The notes under the pieces: generated by a model
The model's input: the letters and a program-made list of their open reading frames with translations, nothing else
The model's database searches: none
Told to the model about the DNA's origin: nothing
Translations under genes and position numbers: made by a program
Shown: piece after piece, positions 11,420 to 24,085 of the stretch
Layout of the letters: each line of letters starts with the position of its first letter
Position numbering within the stretch: position 1 is the stretch's first letter
DNA from: Trema orientale
Taxonomy: Eukaryota > Streptophyta > Magnoliopsida > Rosales > Cannabaceae
Length of the DNA stretch: 64,000 bases
Direction of reading: 5' to 3'
Assembly: GCA_002914845.1 (NCBI GenBank)
Contig: JXTC01000521.1
Coordinates: forward strand, 12,496-76,495

Positions 11420-13193
11420 AAGTGTCCATAGTTCTCATTGAAATAAAATGATTGGTATACACTAACATACTAAGACTCCGAAATGAATGGTATATACTAA
11501 TTTATCCTACCACACACTATGGTTATTCGGTATATACTAGTATACTATGATGGACCAACAGATGGTCTGTATAAGCAACACTAAGCATGTTTGCAGCTCT
11601 ACTAGCAACAAAGCAAACAATGCATACAAACACAATGAGTGCTATCATGTCCGCAATGCCAGTCATGACAATCACAAATGACAGGGTGCATATTAAATCT
11701 GGACAAAATAGTGGGGACAATATAACAAATGAATCTGTCCAACAACACAGGTGTACCTGTGGCATATCTTATATTAAGTCATTTGAGAGTCCATCTCATT
11801 ACAGCAGTATGAACGAAACAAACTGAACACAATATTTAGGATCTGAAGGGACTAGTATATATCGATTAGTTCGGGATCCATCCTTTTCATACTATTGCAT
11901 AGATAGCGTAACAAGATGCAACTGTATAAGTTAGTGTAGAGTATATCAATAATTTTTGGTCTACCATAATCTTCCAAAGAATAACAGTGCATGTTGAATA
12001 ATATTATGGTCTAACAAGACAAATTATCACATATTGCTCTTTAATGAGTCCATCGTATTATACTAATTAATACCGAATCATCAGTACATTTTACGGGACA
12101 AATTGTGTCTAAAGAACAGAAAATTCAAGTAGTAACAATTAATAAGAAGACAAATTTGCAGTCGATACCTAAGCATGAATTATGCTAACCCGCACAATCC
12201 AATTACCACTCATATACCATTACGTACACTAGACAAAACAACACCAAACATATTTGCAATTCTATGGGTAATGAAGCTAATAATGTATACGAACACATCG
12301 AGCGTCACCATGTTTGCACCGCTACATGCGACAATCACAAAGTGCTGGCTCTATCTTAAATCAGGACAAAAAAGTGGGCTCAATGTAACAAAGGAATCCT
12401 TCCAACAACATAGGTGTACTCATAGCGTAGCTTATATTAAGTTATTTGAGAGTCCACCTCATTATAAAAGTGTGAACCAAAGCAACTGAACAAAACATTT
12501 AGGATCTAAAAGGACTAGTGTATATTGATTATTTTGGGGTCCATCCTTTTTTATATTGTTGCATAGTAATCCTAACAAGATGTGACGATATAAATTAGTG
12601 TATATTGATCATTTTTTGTCTACCAAAATTTTGCAAAGAACAAGAGTGCATGTTGAATGATAATATGAGCTAACAAGACAAATTATCACATATTTCTCTT
12701 TAACTAATCCATCTTATTGTACTAATTAATACCGAATGGTCAGTACATCTTACGAGACAAATTAATACATACTACAAGAAACTGGACATTGTGTCTTTGG
12801 AGCAGAAAACTCATGTAACAATAATAAATAAGGAAAACGAGTTTACAGTTCGATACCTAAGCATAAAATCTGCTAACCTGCACAATCGAACTACGACTCA
12901 TACGTAATCATACGCCATTACGTATACTAAACAAAGCAAAACCAAACATGTGCGCAACTCTTCTGGTTATGAAGCCAAAAAATGCATAACACGTCAAATT
13001 TTACCATGTATGCATCGCTAGATATGATAATCACAAAGTACTCGGTCCATCTTAAATTAAGACAAATTACTGGGATTAATATAACAAAAAAATCCTTTCA
13101 ACAACATAGATGTACCTGTGGCGTATCTTATGTTAAGTAATTTGAGAGTCCATCTCATTAAAATAGTATGAACCAATGCAAAACGACTAGTGT
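11420..13193. repeat. Diverged tandem triplication, unit about 670 bp
   Basis: The landmark ttatattaagt-atttgagagtcc recurs at about 11768, 12432 and 13125 (spacing about 664 and 693 bp). It is preceded each time by gg-gacaa-gtgg and a ccaacaaca-aggtgta block, and followed by ggactagt. Copies 1 and 2 also share tctaacaagacaaattatcacatat-type and actaattaataccgaat blocks. Identity by eye is roughly 75-80 percent. The third copy stops just after gactagtgtat, where unrelated sequence starts. No protein family is recognised in either strand. Confidence 0.8.
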
Positions 13194-14057
13194 ATTGTTG
13201 TCTAGTCTGTGTAATAGAAAAATTATGGAAACAAAACTCACAAATACCGGTGCAAGTGCATACGATCACAAGTATTATAAAAAAAGATGAGAAGAGTGTT
13301 GAATCCACGAGGATAGAAAAATTATGCAAACAAAACTCACAAACACCAGTACAAGTGCATACGATCACAAGTATTATAGAAAATATGAGAAAAGTGTCGA
13401 ACCCACGAGGATTGGTTACTAATCCTATGCTAAATACTAAAATTGTATCAATTCTAAAATTATCCAAACAATTGTAAGAACAATAAAATAGAGTGCAAAA
13501 AAAAAAAAGAAATTAAATAAATAAAGTGCAAAAGAAACTAAAATAAAAAGTAAAATAATATAAAAATCAAGAAAATAAATATCTAAGTCTACAAACTCAC
13601 CCAACCTCTCACTTGTCTTGTTTTTTTTACTCCTCACTCATTCTAATTAATTTAACAAACCAATTATTAGCCAAGTGTACTAAATTATCTACACGTTTCT
13701 TCCACTGTCAAGTAGACACTTCCCTTTAACCTAATCCAATATAATCCTATAAAACTAGAGTTTAAAAGTGTATTGATTAAGCATTAAAATCTATTATTCA
13801 GAGTAATTAACTAAACATTGAAAAATATGATTGTTCGAGATCGGACCTCGCGTTTTGATTAATTAAGGAGACATGTGATTAATTAAAGCAAAGTAGAGAA
13901 TAACTGGGATTGTAATTAGATTACAAAGAGTGCACAGGTATAAGAGTTATCACAACACTGTCTATGTGTCGAAGTTCTGATGGGTGGTCGATATAGAAAA
14001 TGACACTTCCTACAGCGTCCTTGTCACGTTAGCGGTTGCAAGTATAAAGTACTTACA

Positions 14058-14089
<32 letters not shown>

Positions 14090-15960
14090 GCAGCGTAATA
14101 ATAACGTAAGTGTTATCACAATGCTGACACTACGTATCGAAGTCCTGATAGGCGATCGCAATAGAGAACGACACTTCTCACAGTGTTCCTGTACATAGGC
14201 GGTTACAGGGATAACTAGCTTACGGATCGACAATAATATAATAATGCAGTAATAATAAAGGGTCTAGTTGACGGAGGTGAATAAACCAACCGTAATGTCA
14301 ACTAGAGGTTAGATACAGAAAATAAAGGGACTAGAGATAATAATAATAACAACAATAATAATAACAAAAATAAGTGAGGGATAATGAGAGAACACAAAAT
14401 CCCGAACTTGTGTCACAGGTCAAGCACGGAGTTCTAGGAGAGTAGCTCGGAGCCCACAAATCACTAAAGTGCGAGGGTTAGAAACTGCATACAAGGAAAC
14501 TTGGAAAACAAATTAATAGAAAAGGTAACATTAAAGTAACAGGATAATAGAAAATGGTATAAAAGTAATTGACTAGTAAGAAAGTGATGTAAAAGTAATT
14601 ATGAGATAGAAAATAATATAAAATAATTATTGGGCCTAAGATATGTGAATAAATAAATATGGGCCTAGGAAATAGACATGCAAAAATATCTAAGCTTGTA
14701 TAAATATTTAGGGAAATATCAACACTAAAAAGGAACTTATTGCTCAAGTTTTATATATGCAAGAACATATAGAGATATGGATATATTTAGATATATAATA
14801 AGAATAAAAGGGTGGAAACTTAGCTATGAATTGAAGACAAACCCCAAAGAGTAGTGTTATTGATGTAATCGCAGAGTCCAGAGAAAGATTTAGGGTAGTG
14901 ATAATGACATTAAAAGAATTGGGCCTTAGATAGAAGAGAAAAGGAAGGATGATGAAATAATGGTTGTGGTCTGAATGATATTAGTCTACGAGTAGCAAGG
15001 GAGACAAAAGATGATGGTGGTGATGATAATACAAGGACAAACTAAGGCTATGGTATTGAAGCATCAAAAGATGATAATTGAAGTATTGGTAGATTTATAG
15101 GAGAAGTATGGTGAGGATGAGAGATAGTAAGAGCCACGGATAAAGCAAAAATGAGGGCAAGGATATTGATGGAATGATGGTAGTGACGTTAATGGTATTA
15201 AGGACAAAAATGAAGCATTATAGTGGTGATTATTTAGCGAGGACAACCAGGATATGTGATGGTATGGTGAAAGAGTAACGAAGGGACGACCTCGGGTGAT
15301 GAAGAAGCAAATTAGATAGGACTAAAGCAAAGGAATTGAATTAACATTATAGGATCAATTGACAAAAAGAAGTGGTTTCACGTGGTGGAGAATTGAAGGT
15401 CAAAGAGAATAACCAAGTACAAGAAAAGAATGAATAAGAGCAAGAGCAATGACTAGAGCAAAGGAGAGAGAGAAATCTCAGTTGAAAAATTAAATAGCAA
15501 GAAGGGAATTTGTATTGAAAGTTTAATAGCTCCAAAAATTGTTACAAATGAAGAGGGGAATGCCTCTATTTATAGGCATAATTTCCCTTGTATTACAAGA
15601 GAATTTAAGCTACAAGAATTTTGAGGTGTCAAGTGCCTATTAGCTAGTTTAACTTGGTGTGTAAGTACTTAGGCAACAAGTACTTGTAACTATAATAGCT
15701 AGTTTAACTTGGTGTGTAAGTACTTAGGCAACAAGTACTTGTAACTATAAGAGGACTAGGTGGCGACTTCCTATTGGCTAAATTTGCAAGTTAGAAGCAT
15801 CCGGTCTAAAGGTCTTGAGCGGCTTGTTCTTGCGGAAAAAGAAGCTTGTCTTGTAAGTGCTTAGGCTACAAGAGCTTGTGGCACAAGTTGGAGGGATTGC
15901 ATTGAAAATGCTGTAATATTTGTCAATAATGCCACAATCACTATTAGCAAAATAGAATTC
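13194..15960 (-). mobile_element. LTR-like fossil interrupting the triplication
   Basis: The left limit is where repeat copy 3 breaks, with new sequence starting TGTTGTCTAG. A minus-strand TATA-type promoter box (tataaatagaggc, about 15562-15574) sits in a setting common in plant LTRs. A direct repeat of about 104 bp ends in a cc(a)acgagga motif often seen in LTRs (13215-13420). A diverged repeat of about 150 bp lies at 13945-14250, with an ATA microsatellite at about 14063-14090. No coding part is recognised and no matching target duplication was found at the right. It is broken, of uncertain family, and not young. Confidence 0.35.
15641..15750. repeat. Exact 55-bp tandem duplication
   Basis: The unit starting tagctagtttaacttgg at 15641 is repeated without change at 15696. 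The core motif gtaagtacttaggcaacaag also has a diverged relative at about 15855-15873. An exact copy implies a recent duplication or a collapsed-read artefact. Confidence 0.9.
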
Positions 15961-16428
15961 GATTTTTTTTTTTAAAAAAAAAAGGCAACTAACCTTATAT
16001 AATCTGTAGTTTCAATTCGTTGACTTTCCAAAAATGGATTTAGAAGAATGCGTTGACCTCACTTTCCCGTTCTGGTTTTTCGTCATAAATACAACTAATG
16101 TGGAATGTGGATACTTTCCATCAAAAAAAAAAAAAGGAATGTGGATACTCCCACTTTACTCGTATTTGGTAAATTTCCATGTAAGAAAAGGGCAATTCGG
16201 GAAATGAATCAAAACTACCATGTCTGTAAAAAAAAAATCACCTGCTGACTGCCGACCACTCCATAAGATAGAGACGCGCCAAGAGTCCTGTACGTGTAAG
16301 TAATCTATTGGCAATTAAAAACATTAAAAAAAACAAATAAAATAACTGAAACAAAATGAGTGGGGGCCCACCGTAATGTGAAAAGAACCGAGCACACAAA
16401 ACCAGAGCCCAGACATACACATGACGAG
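15961..16428. other. Intergenic, upstream of the glucanase gene
   Basis: AT-rich sequence with A runs. No gene is seen. The last part is presumably the distal promoter of the GH17 gene. Confidence 0.5.
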
Positions 16429-16440
16429 TATATATATATA
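16429..16440 (+). promoter_or_regulatory. Candidate TATA box of the GH17 gene
   Basis: The run tatatatatata lies 128 bp before the glucanase start codon, a plausible distance for a plant TATA box with a leader of about 100 bp. It could also be a simple TA repeat. Confidence 0.4.
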
Positions 16441-16567
16441 GGCGTTATATTCTGACGAGGTAGGTTTAGCTGGCAAAGAGAAACGTCGTCGTTGGGGAGG
16501 GTTGGCTTTGGCCTTGGCTTGGCGGTGGTGGCAGTAGTAGTGGCGGCTGAAGAAGATCGGATCAGTA

Positions 16568-19024
16568 ATGGCGAACTGTTCTGTCATCTTCCGAATCATT
16601 CTGGTCCTTTTTCTCAGCCTTTCAGGTTCGCTTCTTCTTTTTCTTTCTTATTATCAAGTTTGGTTCCCGAGAATGTGCGGGAAAAGCAAACAAAAAAAGA
16701 AAAAGAAAAAAAGAAAAAAAAAAATTTGTGAGAGTCCGATTTTGGTCTTTGTTCGAAAAACTTTTCACTTTCTTCAATTGGGTCCTTCATGTTTTTTGAA
16801 AAAGGAGAAACAAAAATCAACCAAACCAATCATTTTTTTCTCTCTACTAACAGAGCTTACTATTGGTAATCTGGTCTTTCTTCATCTCCTTTTTCTCTTT
16901 CTTGAGTTGGGTCCTTCTTCTTTTTGGAACAAAGAAACAAATTCAACCAAGCCAACTATTCCTCTGTTTTCTCAGTAGCCAAACAGAGCACCCGAGTTTA
17001 CATTGATTTTTTAGAGTAACTATAACGTTGTCTCACTCAAAATTTTCTTTCCTTTTCTTTTCTTTTCTTTTCTTTTTCATTTCCCCAGATTCCGCTGTCC
17101 ACGTGCGAGGCCTAGGAATGGGCATAAACTTCGGGCAAATCGCGAACAACCTGCCGTCCCCATCTCGAGTGGCGATCCTCCTCCGATCCCTAAACATCAG
17201 CCGCGTCAAGCTCTACGACGCCGATCCGAACGTCCTCGGCGCCTTCTCGAATTCCCAGGTCGACTTCATCATCGGCCTCGGCAACGAGTACCTCCAAAAC
17301 ATGACCGACCCAATCAAAGCCCAGTCGTGGATCGAGACCCACCTCTCCCCTCACCTCCCCCAGACCCAAATCACCTCCATCACGGTCGGAAACGAGGTCT
17401 TCAACTCGAACGACACCCAGCTGATGTCGTCTCTCCTCCCGGCAATGCAAACCGTCTACAACACCCTCCGCGACCTGGGCCTCGACAAGCAGGTCACCGT
17501 CACAACCGCTCACTCCCTCACCATTCTGGGCAACTCCTACCCGCCTTCTTCGGGGACTTTTAGACAAGATCTGGCCGAGTTTCTCGGCCCGATCCTCAAC
17601 TTCCACGCCCAGATTGGGAGCCCATTCCTCATCAACGCCTACCCGTATTTCGCTTACAAGGACAGCCCGAACGACGTCCCTCTCAACTACGTCCTGTTCC
17701 AACCCAACGAGGGGATGACCGACCCGATCACCAGTCTCCATTACGACAACATGTTGTACGCGCAGATTGATGCCGTCTACGCGGCCATTAAGGCCATGGG
17801 GCATACGGACATCGAGGTGAGGATCTCGGAGACCGGGTGGCCGTCGAGGGGGGACCCCGACGAGGCCGGGGCCACGCCGGAGAATGCAGGGCTGTATAAT
17901 GGGAATTTGCTGAGGAGAATCGAGGAGAGGCAGGGGACTCCCGCGAAGCCGTCGGTGCCCCTGGATATTTACGTTTTTGCCCTTTTCAATGAGAATCTGA
18001 AGCCTGGTCCGGCGTCGGAGAGGAACTATGGACTGTATTATCCTGATGGGACTCCGGTCTATAATATTGGGTTGCAGGGTTATCTCCCTGAACTTGCTTT
18101 GGATACTTCTTCAGCTTCTTTCATCAACGTAAGAAATCTGGTCTTTAAAACCGTCATTTTTCTTTTGGCCTTTCTGTTTTGTTTTTATTTTTTAGTAACA
18201 AAAGTTACAAAAAAAAATAAATAAACTACTTTTTTAGTTAGCTATCTTTCTTCCTATAAATTCTCAACAATCCTATACTACTATTTTTTTTTTCTTTAAT
18301 TAGTGGAAAAAAAGAGAAAGAAAACAATTCACTTCCGTTTTCTATTTTTTGTTTTTTTAAACAGAAGAATGGAAACGTTTTTTTGGAAGTTTGCTTGGCA
18401 ACCTTATTTTTATTTTTTGTTTTTAAAAATTGTTACCAAAAATTTCAAAAAAAGTGGTAAAAAAAAATTTCTAATACCTTTAATTTTTTAAACAAATTTC
18501 AAAAATAAAAAAACATAAAAATATTTGTACACAAGTGTGTACATATATATATGTATATACATACACAAATTTAAGTCTATATGACTTTTTTTATCATTAT
18601 TTGTACTTTATTGCTTTTGAAAATAAATAGTGAAATAAAGTTTGCCAAATATGTTTCTTGTTTATAAAAATTAAAAATCAAAACAAAATTTTTACTTCTG
18701 TTTTTAATTTATTTAAACAAAAAATTGGAAGTGAATCTAAACAAGCCCAATTTATGTGTTTCTTAATAAATTATAAAAAGTTATGAACTTGCTTGATAAT
18801 ATTTGTATCTTTATTTTTAAAATAAATGAATAGTAAAAGTGTATTTTCTTCATAATATATTTCACTTTAAAAGAAAAAACGAAGACATAAATAATGTGAA
18901 GTTTATAAAGAGATTCAATAGGAAATTAGCTTGATGTGATTTATTTATTTATTATTTTTTTTGGCAGGTGTTGTCCATCTTCAATTTTTTGATCTTTCTT
19001 ATTACATACTTAATCAAAGCTTAA
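16568..19024 (+). CDS. GPI-anchored glucan endo-1,3-beta-glucosidase (GH17)
   Basis: The coding exons are 16568-16625, 17089-18128 and 18968-19024, which join to 384 residues with all junctions in frame and GT-AG introns. The enzyme hydrolyses beta-1,3-glucan (callose) at the cell surface. Residues 1-19 form a hydrophobic signal peptide. The GH17 barrel begins near MGINFGQIANNLP (residue 30). The acid/base Glu122 is in ITVGNEVF, and the nucleophile Glu267 is in the signature VRISETGWPSRG. There is no CBM43/X8 domain. After the barrel comes a Ser/Thr-rich linker (DTSSASFIN), and exon 3 supplies only the hydrophobic tail VLSIFNFLIFLITYLIKA, a GPI-attachment signal. Exon 2 is far more GC-rich than its surroundings. 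By position and architecture it appears orthologous to Arabidopsis At2g27500. If intron 2 were retained, a different hydrophobic tail would be read. Confidence 0.95.
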
Positions 19025-21040
19025 GTTCTACTTCACTTACTAGCTGAGGGAGGTAGATACTAGCCAGAGAGAGATTGATCAGATTAAAGCAGAAAGTGTT
19101 CCATCAGGTAAATATCAACTTTTTTTCCTTTTCCTACTATTATTTTGATTTTTGGACCCTCACTTTCATTTTCGTTTCCAAAACTAGCCATTAAGATTGC
19201 ATATATATAATATGCCACACCAATAGAATTTTAGGTTCAACATGTCTTGATCCGGTATGTGTATACATGACAATGACTAAAAGTTACAACATCTTTTTCA
19301 TCTTGATTTAGATTGCATTTTCCTTTGAATTCTCAGGAAAATTTTTTTTTCCAAAAGTCTGAGGAGAAAGTATTTTGGAATGAGCAGAAGTAGAAACTAT
19401 TTTAGAATAAGCTGTAAATCATGTAATGAATATGATAGGAGATTAAGAGAGGAATCACTTGGTGGGAAGTAGTTTTCACATGAAATGGTATCTGTGACGT
19501 ATAATAGATGGCCGTCTTCTTCATATATGTACCAAGTGGAATGGCCTTACATAAAAAGTAAAAATAAAAACAAGAAAATAGTTATGATTTGCATATTTCA
19601 TAGCTGTATCAAGCTCACCTTTTTGAATTTAATCTTACTTTTTTATTCATTCTATTTTTAATCATTGTTTATTGAAGAGGTTGTGATGGGTCTATATCTT
19701 CCCTCATCACCCCACCACTTGCAATCGTGCATATGAATCTTTTTTCTTTGTGAACAAAATTCTTCCTGTCTTGAGGCTCACAAAAGTCCAAATTGGTTTC
19801 CATCAAAGAAAAGACGGTCCCATTTATTTCAACCATTTTATTCCATTGGAATAGAAAATCTATTTGATGGGTGTTTGTTTCAACAACTTTAAATTTCTCA
19901 TTCAAATGGTCTTTTAGAATTAGTGTTTGTTTCAACAATTCAGTTTTTCAATTCAAATAGTTCACCAATTACATCAACTATTGGAATGGGTTTTTTGTGT
20001 CTTGGATGGGAATGGAGGGGAGGAGGTGTTTTTGAATGGTTCATTCCAATGTTTCTATTTTAATTACAACCCAGTGTAATGTTTTTCCATTCAAATATAA
20101 CCTCTAATTCCAATTATAACCTATTCTATTTTCATTTAAATGCATTCATTCAAATGAGGGAACCAAACGGAGACTCTTTTACACCTGATCCTCATCTTTC
20201 CACTTTCTACTCAAGTTCTATTTTTCTCCTTCACCATCATGTTCTTTGGTTCTGAGTTGTTGGTAATATTTCATTCGAGGGTGACCATATTTTCTTCTAA
20301 TGTAGAGGTCTGACATGACTTGATCATGATCCTCTATATTAAAAGTAAATGAATAAATAAAATTTCAATATTGTATAGAATATTATATTATTTTTAGTTC
20401 GTATTTAGTGAAAGGTTTTAAAATTATGAACTTTATTAACTGAACTAAATGACACTTTAGTTAGCATTTTTTTTCCCAATTATTAATGCGTGAATAGAAA
20501 ATTAGGATGATCTGTCAAATTAAGGTCAATTTACAAGCTAGATATCTTCAACAATGGCGATTAGCATCCTCATAGAGACATAGTAGTGGTTCTATTTCAT
20601 AGAAGTCCAAGGTTTGATTCTCCACGTTTTGGGTGGTCAAAAACAGATAACAGTATAAAAATATTTTAGTTGCTAGAAAATTTTCCCACTGATTCTGGTC
20701 GGTAATGTCGCATATGAAAAAAAAAAAAAAAAACTATGATATATAAAAGAAAAATTAACATAAGAATCATGTGTAAGGTTGACGATCATGTTGAAAAGTT
20801 GAGATACGTGACACAAAGGAATACTTAGAAGAATTAAGCCACAAAAGTAATGTCCGGTGGCCTTCACCATCATGGACCATGAGTGGATTTGTATTGTAGG
20901 ATTCTCATCAGATTGGCCCCATACAAGGGATAAGATTGACACATGGCCCAATCCACTTCATGTACTAATGTCACTGGTCCATACTATTTCTGCTGGCAGA
21001 TAACCAGACCCTTAATGACCCTATATATATATATATATAT
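19025..21040. other. Intergenic; 3' region of the glucanase, then repeat scraps
   Basis: The 3' UTR of the glucanase probably covers the first few hundred bases. At about 19880-20180 there are two diverged copies of a tgtttgtttcaaca-a segment and a block ending gggaaccaaacggag. These resemble the ends of small DNA transposons, but no matching opposite end was found. A box-B-like ggtttgattctcc near 20610 is not convincing as a SINE. No gene is seen. Confidence 0.45.
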
Positions 21041-21290
21041 ACGGTCACCAATTTAGTAGGTATTTTTTTTTTTTTTACCCATGCATAGGTATCAATTAGA
21101 CCAATGAAAAATTTTTTTGCACATCTTTTTATTATAAAAAGTAGGAGAGAGAAATAGCATTAATGATGCACATCTTTTTATGTACTTGATTATAGGCGTT
21201 GAATCACCATTAGATGATGATCCAACGGCAAAAAAAAAATACATACATAAAAAAGAAAAATTACCTACTGGATTGGCAACCTATATGTAT
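21041..21290 (+). mobile_element. TA-targeting MITE, copy 1
   Basis: The element of about 250 bp sits inside a TA dinucleotide run. Its ends are imperfect inverted repeats: ggtcaccaatttagtaggta at the left, against ggttgccaatccagtaggta read back from the right. Inside are a gcataggtatcaattagacc block and a central tagatgatgatccaacgg block. A second copy in the opposite orientation lies at about 39895-40136. Insertion into TA runs fits a Tc1/mariner-like or other TA-duplicating family. There is no coding capacity. Confidence 0.7.
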
Positions 21291-23560
21291 ATATATATAT
21301 ATATATAATTTTAGTAAAAACTATCCTAGGGTTCATTTCTATTTAAAACCACACACTAATAAAGCATTCTTATTTTGTTAAGCATGCGGGTGCTAAATAC
21401 CAATGATAGATGCCTTTTAATATTTTTTATTTTAGTACTCTGCTGCCTCCTAGATATTGACAACTTTGATCTTATAATTGACTTTTAATATTTTGAACAC
21501 ATATTTCTCATAAGGTCTGGTCCAGGACCTGAAACATTTTTATCAGGAGTTAGGAAGCCAAACACATTGACTTTCAGAGATGAGGCGGTTTAGACTTCAA
21601 TTTATAGGGGGAGCTATTGACACTATTACTACGATGTTAATGAAACCTCAAATTATAGGCGTAATTTGTTGAAAGTTTGTCTTGCTTGATCATTAGTGTT
21701 TCCTGTAGAGAAATAGTACTTTTAAAAGCATTAGGCCAATATTTTTCGAACTTATTAGACAATCTCCCCATTTATAGCTTTTGAGAAACCTGTATTAAAA
21801 ATAATAATTGAAAAAGAAAAGGAAAAAGAGAAGAGAGAGAGAGAGAGAGAGATGTAAGCACTAAGCACAAATCTGGTATGATACACAACCAGCTTATGGA
21901 ATCCTATGCCATTAAAGAAATATAGTAGGTAGGCAATCACTTATTAGGAAGGATTCATGCATTTTCAGCTACTTTGTATTTAATAATGAAGTTTTCGAAG
22001 ATAGGTATATATGCATTTATTTTATAAGATCTTCATTATTGAAATATTTGCTTCATTATTTGCAGGGAGATACCGATGTATGAGCTTTATAAACCTACTT
22101 TGAGAATCACGACAGCTTCAAATTTTCCAGCAATGACAGAATATAGGAGTTTTCTTTTTCTTTTTACTTTTTAGTAGGACCAAAGACCCATTTGCTAACA
22201 CATTTATAAGGGCCTAAGTTGAATAGACTATTCATCAAAGGAGCGAAAAAAAAAAAAAAAGAGCAATAAGGTGGAAATACATACAAATAGTTAGATTCTT
22301 TTAGAAAATTCTAATAATTGAGGTCTTTGGCGTGGTGGGTATTTTTAATAATTTTTTAAAGAGATTTATAGGGCTTACATTTATGTGATATTGTATATGG
22401 ATTGCGTCTCTTAAATTTAATACATAGAATTCAGCAGGAAATTTATCAAAGAATGGATTGTTTTGATATCTTTTCTACACTTTGTCAACTCCCAATCAAG
22501 GCTTCTCCAATTTTTCTTTTATTTAATTAGTGAAAACACGACTTTTCTCGTCATCTTCTCATAGTTGGTGAAATAGTGCTATTCTAAACTACTCATAATA
22601 AAGTTTATCAGCATTTTACTATGAGTAATTAATCTAATCTATGATATATGTATGTATATGGACCATATATAAAGACTTATTTATTATACTTGCTACTAGC
22701 TTTGACATTGAACTGAATTTGGATGTGCTTTTCAACATTGGCGGTGTAGTGTTACAGTATATCTAGACAAAAGCCTATCCAAAATAAGTGTTCTCAACTA
22801 ACAGATTTCATCAGAACAAAAAAACAAAAAAAAAACTAACAGATTTTATCAGCTTAATTTAATATTGGGGGCTACAAACCCGTTTAGGAAGTAGGACCAA
22901 ACGCAACTGAGTAAAAGATAGTTAACAGGGTCGGGCAATGGAAATTATTATGCGAAGTGGTTGAATTCTTTAGGGTTAATAATAGTAGGGGGTGATATAT
23001 TTACATCCAGACAATTATTAAGACACATCTAAAATAAATAAAAATATAAGTCATGACAAGAAATTAAAAGTCATGTTAAAAACATTCAAAATATTCTCTA
23101 AAACTAATTTTCTTTCTTGCAAATCTGTGAACTAAAACAAATTAGTAGTTTTAATTTTTATAATAAAAAGATTGAATCATTTAACAAAAAACTACAAGGA
23201 AAACAAATAATTAACACGAGAAAATGAAACACAATGTATTGACAAAAAAATAAAAAATAAAACAAAGCAAACATGATATAAAGCAAAGAAATTTAACTTT
23301 TTTTTCTTTCATTTAAGATTAAAGAGATTATCAAAGAAATTAGAACTAGAGGATATAAATTACGCATAAAAAAAAAAAATTTAAAAAATAATAAGGCAAA
23401 AGATAGAAGGGAATTTTGAAGAAAAATATTATTGGGAAATTGAAAAAGGAAGAGAAATGAAGATAGGGTGCCCTTTTTTTTTTCCTTTCTTAAATTGTTT
23501 AATCATTTTATTGATCAAGCGCCTTTATGCAATGTTGGAGTATATATATAATCTCCCTAA
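21291..23560. other. Intergenic, no gene seen
   Basis: AT-rich DNA with a GA microsatellite at about 21829-21851 and several A runs. None of the short open frames has recognisable composition or homology. Confidence 0.55.
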
Positions 23561-24085
23561 CAGTAATGATCCTTGAATTATACTCAATGTACTATTTTGG
23601 CCTCCAAACTTTCAACATACATAATAATAGTTTCTGAATTATGTAATTATAACAACAATGATCCTTTTGTTACAAACGTTAAATATTTAACAGAAATAAG
23701 TCTTTATAAAGTACATAGTTTAGTAACTATGGTCAAGAATGAGACTTCAAATTTTTCACTTATATATTAGACTACCAAAACTTATACAATTATTGTAGCA
23801 ATGATCATTTTTTTTTTCACAAAGTGTTAAATTTTCAACAGAAATGACTCATGTGTAAAGCATACAGTTTAATAACTATGGCTGAGAATGACATACTAAC
23901 TCATAGAAGTAAATAACGTCTATTTATACGCTTTGTCCATGACTATTTTCTATTAAAAAACTAACAATGTGTGACAAAAGTAACATTGCTATAACAATTA
24001 CATAATTCTAGGACTATTGCAATGTAAGTTGAAAGTTTGAAAGCAAAGTGGTACAATAAATATAATTCAGAGCCATTACTATTAT
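23561..24085. mobile_element. Foldback-type MITE, about 525 bp
   Basis: The reverse complement of about 23920-24085 aligns with about 23561-23730. Shared landmarks include gtaatg-tc-tgaattata, caaactttcaac, gaattatgtaatt and cttttgt-aca. The arms are about 160 bp and diverged by perhaps 25 percent, with a short unique centre. There is no coding capacity. The target duplication is not clear. Confidence 0.6.

Noticed and set aside
11523-11826. Overlapping frames on both strands, one hydrophobic
   Set aside because: They lie in the diverged triplication. The frames are not kept in copies 2 and 3, so there is no evidence of coding.
17190-17804. 204-codon open frame on the minus strand
   Set aside because: It is the antisense of the GC-rich GH17 exon. 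The plus strand carries the family motifs, and the antisense protein has no recognisable features.
20570-20650. Possible third SINE with box-B-like ggtttgattctcc
   Set aside because: There is no convincing box A, A tail or target duplication.
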